Shown piece by piece: positions 60,417 through 64,000 of a stretch of DNA of 64,000 nt (positions are counted from its first letter, which is position 1; each line of letters begins with the position of its first letter). The stretch is from Lewinellaceae bacterium (lineage in GTDB: Bacteria > Bacteroidota > Bacteroidia > Chitinophagales > Saprospiraceae): the NCBI GenBank assembly GCA_020636025.1, contig JACJYQ010000007.1, positions 248,001 to 312,000 of the forward strand, written 5' to 3'. The notes under the pieces were generated by a model. That model saw only the letters and a program-made list of their open reading frames with translations, had not been told where the DNA came from and made no database searches. The position numbers and the translations under genes are program-made.

Positions 60417-60448
60417 GTTGTAAATTCTGAGGGCTGAACATACCTTTG
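60417..60448 (+). promoter_or_regulatory. Promoter of the tRNA-Asn-like array
   Basis: GTTG (60417-60420), 20 bp, TACCTTTG (60441-60448): an exact -7 and a three-of-four -33 match. The first tRNA-like unit begins 42 bp later. No second promoter-like sequence is seen inside the array, so one transcript may cover all nine units. Confidence 0.6.
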
Positions 60449-60489
60449 CCGCCGCTTTTGAAAGAAACAATTTTTTTCGATGCAAAAAA

Positions 60490-61398
60490 GCTCCCTTAGC
60501 TCAGCTGGTTAGAGCGGTCCCGATGGAGATCGGGATTAATCTGAAGGCACAAGGTTCAATTCCTTGAAGGAGATTAAAAGAGCATACAACATAAAGAGCA
60601 AAAGCTCCCTTAGCTCAGCTGGTTAGAGCGGTCCCGATGGAGATCGGGATTAATCCGAAGGCACAAGGATCAATTCCTTGATAGAGTTAAAGAGTTTAAG
60701 ACATAAAGAGCAAAAAGCTCCCTTAGCTCAGCTGGTTAGAGCGGTCCCGATGGAGATCGGGATTAATCTGAAGGCACAAGGTTCAATTCCTTGATAGAGT
60801 TAAAGAGTTTAAGACATAAAGAGCAAAAAGCTCCCTTAGCTCAGCTGGTTAGAGCGGTCCCGATGGAGATCGGGATTAATCCGAAGGCACAAGGATCAAT
60901 TCCTTGAAGGAGATTAAAAGAGCATACAACATAAAGAGCAAAAGCTCCCTTAGCTCAGCTGGTTAGAGCGGTCCCGATGGAGATCGGGATTAATCCGAAG
61001 GCACAAGGATCAATTCCTTGATAGAGTTAAAGAGTTTAAGACATAAAGTGCAAAAAGCTCCCTTAGCTCAGCTGGTTAGAGCGGTCCCGATGGAGATCGG
61101 GATTAATCTGAAGGCACAAGGTTCAATTCCTTGAAGGAGATTAAAAGAGCATACAACATAAAGAGCAAAAGCTCCCTTAGCTCAGCTGGTTAGAGCGGTC
61201 CCGATGGAGATCGGGATTAATCCGAAGGCACAAGGATCAATTCCTTGAAGGAGATTAAAAGAGCATACAACATAAAGAGCAAAAGCTCCCTTAGCTCAGC
61301 TGGTTAGAGCGGTCCCGATGGAGATCGGGATTAATCCGAAGGCACAAGGATCAATTCCTTGAAGGAGATTAAAAGAGCATACAACATAAAGAGCAAAA
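60490..61398 (+). repeat. Tandem array of eight tRNA-Asn-derived units with altered anticodon arm
   Basis: Units start at 60490, 60604, 60717, 60830, 60944, 61057, 61171 and 61285 (period 113-114 bp). Each has an 84-nt tRNA-like part: GCTCCCTTA acceptor side and D arm GCTCAGCTGGTTAGAGC identical to the true tRNA-Asn at 61399; the anticodon stem-loop replaced by the hairpin TCCCGAT-GGAG-ATCGGGA; a TTAAT(C/T) trace of the former loop; T arm CAAGG-(T/A)TCAATT-CCTTG; and a weakened 3' acceptor side (AAGGAGA or ATAGAGT, five of seven pairs). Two spacer types alternate irregularly. None has an anticodon, so they cannot act as normal tRNA. They are probably transcribed with the true tRNA. Confidence 0.9.
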
Positions 61399-61472
61399 GC
61401 TCCCTTAGCTCAGCTGGTTAGAGCGGCGGACTGTTAATCCGTAGGTCCAAGGTTCAAGTCCTTGAGGGAGCG
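61399..61472 (+). tRNA. tRNA-Asn (anticodon GTT)
   Basis: 74 nt. Acceptor GCTCCCT/AGGGAGC, D arm GCTC...GAGC, anticodon stem GCGGA/TCCGT with loop CTGTTAA, T arm CAAGG-TTCAAGT-CCTTG, discriminator G; CCA not encoded. All stems pair. It is the last member of the nine-unit array and appears to be the only functional one. Confidence 0.95.
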
Positions 61473-61480
61473 CAAACGAA

Positions 61481-61511
61481 CCTCGTAGAAAATACTTCTA
61501 CGGGGTTTTTT
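61481..61511 (+). terminator. Terminator after tRNA-Asn
   Basis: CCTCGTAGAA / TTCTACGGGG stem, 5-nt loop, then T6. Exact copies lie at 61900-61930 and 62319-62349. Confidence 0.85.
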
Positions 61512-61531
61512 ATTTTCAAAACCTCGCTCAT

Positions 61532-61816
61532 ATGCATTTCGTCTACATCCTGTACTCTGAGTCATCAGATATGTATTATGTTGGTCAAACTCCTGACATG
61601 GAAACCAGGATGCTGTTTCACAACGAACTTGGAACTGGATTTACATCAAATCATAGGCCCTGGGCATTGATGAAATCATACGATGTAGGGAACTCATCTT
61701 TAGCACACAGGGTTGAGAAATATATCAAAAAGAAAAAGAGCCGAGTATTCATCAAGAAACTCATTTATGACGATACTCTATGGGAATACGTCATTGAAAA
61801 GTGCTCAGCAGGTTAG
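61532..61816 (+). CDS. GIY-YIG nuclease, copy 1, ending in a tRNA remnant
   Basis: 94 residues. GIY-YIG domain of the small single-domain (UPF0213/YhbQ-like) type: HFVYILYSESSDMYYVGQTP, METRMLFHNELGTGF, AHRVEKYIKKKKSRVFIKKL. The YIL...YVG core, the Arg in METRM and the Glu in VEKY match the family's active-site pattern. The last codons (KCSAG, stop) are read from the D arm of a tRNA-Asn remnant, so its C-terminus was created by recombination with a tRNA gene. It starts 21 bp after the tRNA terminator; no ribosome-binding site is seen. Possible homing-type nuclease; function not proven. Confidence 0.75.
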   Translation: MHFVYILYSESSDMYYVGQTPDMETRMLFHNELGTGFTSNHRPWALMKSYDVGNSSLAHRVEKYIKKKKSRVFIKKLIYDDTLWEYVIEKCSAG

Positions 61817-61891
61817 AGCGGTCCCGATGCAGATCGGGATTAATCCGTAGGTCTCCCGATGTATATCGGGATTCAAGTCCTTGAGGGAGCG
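61803..61891 (+). pseudogene. tRNA-Asn remnant 1 with two inserted hairpins
   Basis: It begins within the D arm (GCTCAGCAGGTTAGAGC) without the 5' acceptor strand. Hairpin TCCCGAT-GCAG-ATCGGGA stands in the anticodon arm before TTAATCCGTAGGTC, and a second, TCCCGAT-GTAT-ATCGGGA, replaces the 5' side of the T stem before TTCAAGTCCTTGAGGGAGC. It cannot fold as tRNA. Confidence 0.85.
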
Positions 61892-61899
61892 CAAACGAA

Positions 61900-61930
61900 C
61901 CTCGTAGAAAATACTTCTACGGGGTTTTTT
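61900..61930 (+). terminator. Terminator copy 2
   Basis: Same CGTAGAA/TTCTACG hairpin and T tract as at 61481, following remnant 1. Confidence 0.8.
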
Positions 61931-61950
61931 ATTTTCAAAACCTCGCTCAT

Positions 61951-62235
61951 ATGCATTTCGTCTACATCCTGTACTCCGGGTCATCAGATATGTATTATGT
62001 TGGTCAAACTCCTGACATGGAAACCCGGATGCTGTTTCACAACGAACTTGGAACTGGATTTACATCAAATCATAGGCCCTGGGCATTGATGAAATCATAC
62101 GATGTAGGGAACTCATCTTTAGCACACAGGGTTGAGAAATATATCAAAAAGAAAAAGAGCCGAGTATTCATCAAGAAACTCATTTATGACGATACTCTAT
62201 GGGAATACGTCATTGAAAAGTGCTCAGCAGGTTAG
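61951..62235 (+). CDS. GIY-YIG nuclease, copy 2
   Basis: 94 residues, identical to copy 1 except Glu10 to Gly. I count three base differences over the 285 bp, two of them silent. Its last codons also come from a tRNA-Asn D arm (remnant 2). The pair shows a very recent duplication with both frames kept intact. Confidence 0.75.
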   Translation: MHFVYILYSGSSDMYYVGQTPDMETRMLFHNELGTGFTSNHRPWALMKSYDVGNSSLAHRVEKYIKKKKSRVFIKKLIYDDTLWEYVIEKCSAG

Positions 62236-62310
62236 AGCGGTCCCGATGCAGATCGGGATTAATCCGTAGGTCTCCCGATGTATATCGGGATTCAAGTCCT
62301 TGAGGGAGCG
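62222..62310 (+). pseudogene. tRNA-Asn remnant 2 with two inserted hairpins
   Basis: Same sequence as remnant 1, shifted by 419 bp: D arm, hairpin with GCAG loop, TTAATCCGTAGGTC, hairpin with GTAT loop, 3' T arm and acceptor strand. Confidence 0.85.
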
Positions 62311-62318
62311 CAAACGAA

Positions 62319-62349
62319 CCTCGTAGAAAATACTTCTACGGGGTTTTTT
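62319..62349 (+). terminator. Terminator copy 3
   Basis: Third identical CGTAGAA/TTCTACG hairpin with T6, before the degraded GIY-YIG copy. Confidence 0.8.
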
Positions 62350-62369
62350 ATTTTCAAAACCTCGCTCGT

Positions 62370-62570
62370 ATGCATTTCGTCTACATCCTGTACTCCGGGT
62401 CATCAGATATGTATTATGTTGGTCAAACTCCTGACATGGAAACCCGGATGCTGTTTCACAACGAACTTGGAACTGGATTTACATCAAAGCACAGTCCTTG
62501 GCAATTGAAATTAGCCAATGTTATTGGCTATTAATCTCAGATACACAAGGTTGAGAAGTACCTAAAATAA
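62370..62570 (+). pseudogene. GIY-YIG nuclease, copy 3, degraded
   Basis: The first 39 codons match copies 1 and 2; the sequence then changes to SKHSPWQLKLANVIGY and stops at 62534. Shortly after, another frame reads IHKVEKYLK and a stop (62541-62570), equivalent to AHRVEKYIK of the intact copies. So this copy has a frameshift or deletion in a related but different 3' half, possibly the original gene that donated the 5' half. Confidence 0.75.
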
Positions 62571-62604
62571 AAAAGCGGACCTCGCCTTGAAGCCCGCTTT
62601 TCCA
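62571..62604. terminator. Terminator between the tRNA/GIY-YIG locus and the symporter gene
   Basis: AAAAGCGG (62571-62578) and CCGCTTTT (62594-62601) with a 15-nt loop; A tract on one side, T on the other, so usable from both strands. Confidence 0.7.
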
Positions 62605-62631
62605 TTAAATCAATTGCGATACCAAATTAGC

Positions 62632-64000
62632 TTATCCTGAGAAATAAATATAAGCCATCAGAATCAGCCCAACCACTACGATAGAAGCAATGACATCCAT
62701 TCTGGTATAACTGGCTTTCACCGCAGCTTTTTGTTCCGGTGTTACGCTTCCCATGGTAAGGTTTTCCACTTTTTCGGCAGGAGGCGCTTCGCTGGCATAA
62801 CTCACGCCAATCATCACCAAACCTGAGATAATAAAGATCAGCAGGCTGTAGTATTGGAAGAAAATGTTGTTTATGATCCAGAAAAATGATCCGTGCTCAT
62901 AGCTGAACCCTTCTGTAAGTGTAACAGGCGTGTCAATGGCCAAACGGAAAAGTCCAAGCGCGAAACCTACCAATAGAGCGGCTATAGCGCCTTTGGCATT
63001 CAGTCGTTTATTGAAAATACCAAAGAAGAATACCACAAATATCGGCGGCGCCAGATAACCCTGTACACTTTGCAAGTAATCGTACAAACCGCGGCTTCCC
63101 TGTATTACCGGAATCCACAGCAAACCAATGACAACCATTACAGCAGTTGCAATCCGGCCAACTCTTACCAATTGCTTTTCCGATACATTCGGATTGAATT
63201 TGGAATAGAGATCCATGGTGAATAGGGTAGAGCAGGCATTAAACACACCAGCCAGTGAACTCATCAAAGCTGCCAACAATCCGGCAACCACGATACCTCG
63301 TATCCCGGAGGGCAATACTTTGGATACCAGCAATGGAAATACCTGCTGGGCATTGGCATTAATGATGTGTCCATCGCTATCCAAAAGCGCTTCTCCCAAT
63401 GATGGGATCTTACCACTACTCGCCAGGGCAAAGGTGATGATGCCCGGAATGATGAATATAAATACAGGGAGCAGCTTGAAGAAGGCTGCCGCAATCGTAC
63501 CTCTCCTTGCCTGAGTAAGATTCTCGGCACCCAGTATCCTTTGTACTATATACTGATCCGTACACCAGTACCACATACCCACAATCGGTGCACAGAAAAG
63601 CATGCCTAACCATGGATAGTTGCTGTTGAAATACCAGGCCATTTCAGTATCTGTCTTGACCGGCGCCCAGGTGGCCTCGTATCCTGCCGGAACCATCGGT
63701 TTCCACAGATTGAACATCTCTGAACCGGCAATTCTTTTTAATTCTCCCCAACCACCTAAGGCATCGAGACCATAAATGGTCACCAGAATGGCTCCAAAGA
63801 CCAGAATCACCGTTTGAATGGCTTCAGTATAGGCCACGGCTCTCAATCCTCCAAGCATTGTGTAAACACCTGTCAGCACGATCATAAGGATGGAGCCAAC
63901 CCAGAAGCTGTTTAGTCCAAATAGGCTTACTTCAGGGAGCAGAACACCAAATACAATGCCTCCGGCAAATATGCCTACGGCAACTTTGGTAAGTACATAC
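62632..64000 (-). CDS. Sodium:solute symporter (SSS family), 5' end outside the window
   Basis: About 455 residues are visible and the frame stays open to base 64000, so the N-terminal helices are missing. The SSS signature YTMLGGLRAVAYTEAIQTVI follows a helix GIFAGGIVFGVLLP. About ten further hydrophobic helices are seen (WLGMLFCAPIVGMWYWCTDQ, GIRGIVVAGLLAALMSSLAG, AIAALLVGFALGLFRLAI), ending VVGLILMAYIYFSG. The DQYIVQRILGA motif is typical of sugar/sialate-type transporters (SglT-like). It imports an organic solute with Na+ across the inner membrane; the substrate is unknown. Confidence 0.92.
   Translation of the reverse strand, partial: YVLTKVAVGIFAGGIVFGVLLPEVSLFGLNSFWVGSILMIVLTGVYTMLGGLRAVAYTEAIQTVILVFGAILVTIYGLDALGGWGELKRIAGSEMFNLWKPMVPAGYEATWAPVKTDTEMAWYFNSNYPWLGMLFCAPIVGMWYWCTDQYIVQRILGAENLTQARRGTIAAAFFKLLPVFIFIIPGIITFALASSGKIPSLGEALLDSDGHIINANAQQVFPLLVSKVLPSGIRGIVVAGLLAALMSSLAGVFNACSTLFTMDLYSKFNPNVSEKQLVRVGRIATAVMVVIGLLWIPVIQGSRGLYDYLQSVQGYLAPPIFVVFFFGIFNKRLNAKGAIAALLVGFALGLFRLAIDTPVTLTEGFSYEHGSFFWIINNIFFQYYSLLIFIISGLVMIGVSYASEAPPAEKVENLTMGSVTPEQKAAVKASYTRMDVIASIVVVGLILMAYIYFSG

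Larger units (their letters stand above)
61453..62487 (+). repeat. Tandem 419-bp units: tRNA 3' part, terminator, GIY-YIG gene
   Basis: Sequence from TTCAAGTCCTTGAGGGAGCG at 61453 repeats at 61872 and 62291, exactly 419 bp apart. The first two units are almost identical; the third matches for about 197 bp and then diverges abruptly near 62487. It is a recent tandem duplication. Confidence 0.9.

Noticed and set aside
60490..61398. CRISPR array
   Set aside because: The period of 113-114 bp and the nearly constant spacers do not fit CRISPR. The repeats are plainly tRNA-Asn sequence, and no cas genes are present.
60490..61398. Eight working tRNA genes
   Set aside because: The anticodon stem-loop is replaced by a hairpin with a 4-nt loop, the acceptor stem has two mismatches, and T54 is changed in five units, so they cannot decode.
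61859..62089. 76-codon frames over the tRNA remnants (also 62278-62508)
   Set aside because: Alternative-frame readings of the tRNA remnant, terminator and GIY-YIG start; the GIY-YIG frame is the real one.

Overview
ORGANISM. The window reads as a chromosomal segment of a Bacteroidota bacterium, most likely from the Saprospiria/Chitinophagia side of the phylum. The grounds are several large secreted proteins ending in type 9 secretion (T9SS) type A or type B (CHU_C) sorting domains, SprB-like repeats, a PorV/PorQ-family barrel beside a TonB-dependent receptor, DUF2851, BatD, a MoxR ATPase, PD40-OmpA proteins, and promoters of the TTTG / TAnnTTTG type. Moderate GC, almost no Shine-Dalgarno sequences and many AT-rich inverted repeats between genes fit the same picture. 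The taxonomy is inferred from gene content only. LAYOUT. 1-4.4 kb: the end of an outer-membrane protein gene, a foldback element, a lytic transglycosylase, a barrel protein and an OmpA-family protein. 4.3-12.8 kb: an accessory block bounded by two directly repeated ~135-bp sequences; it holds two large T9SS surface proteins with G7-G9 tracts in their coding sequence and an intact IS3-family element (terminal inverted repeats, 3-bp TAT target duplication, A AAAAAC frameshift site). 13-20.9 kb: a MerR/CarH-like regulator without its cobalamin histidines, an effector-associated-domain (EAD11-like) membrane protein, rmlD, moxR, a GbsR-type regulator, DUF2851, a lipoprotein and a 2-hydroxyacid dehydrogenase. 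21-30 kb: a TonB receptor / 1353-aa secreted protein / PorV-like export cluster. 30-47.5 kb: housekeeping genes (greA, two batD-like genes, an FKBP isomerase, the small methylmalonyl-CoA mutase subunit, iscS-iscU-iscA, panD, asnS, ybeY, tRNA-Lys, rbfA, kdsD, a Nudix hydrolase) and a type B sorted adhesin. 47.8-49.7 kb: two neighbouring genes that join related small helical N-termini to a trypsin-like protease and to a TIR domain, a probable conflict/immune module. 49.8-60.4 kb: an MBL hydrolase, a delta-60-like repeat protein, a DEAD-box helicase, a proline-racemase-family enzyme overlapping a TPR-PD40-OmpA gene, a dihaem cytochrome, a LamG/CHU_C protein and a PfkB kinase. 60.4-62.6 kb: an extraordinary tRNA-Asn locus. 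62.6-64 kb: a sodium:solute symporter running off the window. THE MOST UNUSUAL REGION is 60417-62604. Eight tandem tRNA-Asn-like units (period 113-114 bp) precede one intact tRNA-Asn(GUU). In every unit the anticodon arm is replaced by an 18-nt hairpin of the form TCCCGAT-NNNN-ATCGGGA. Promoter-like boxes lie in front of the array and a terminator lies behind the true tRNA. A 419-bp unit follows, repeated almost identically: tRNA 3' part, terminator, GIY-YIG nuclease ORF. The ORF stop codon lies in the D arm of another tRNA-Asn remnant, which carries two such hairpins. I do not know a described system of this form. HOW THE GENES FIT TOGETHER. The T9SS substrates, PorV-like protein, TonB receptor and OmpA proteins describe a surface-protein-rich, probably polymer-degrading or gliding lifestyle. 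The isc cluster supplies Fe-S clusters. The EAD proteins (14.0-14.9 kb and 47.8-49.7 kb) probably communicate through like-with-like binding of their N-terminal domains. asnS and its tRNA are about 22 kb apart.
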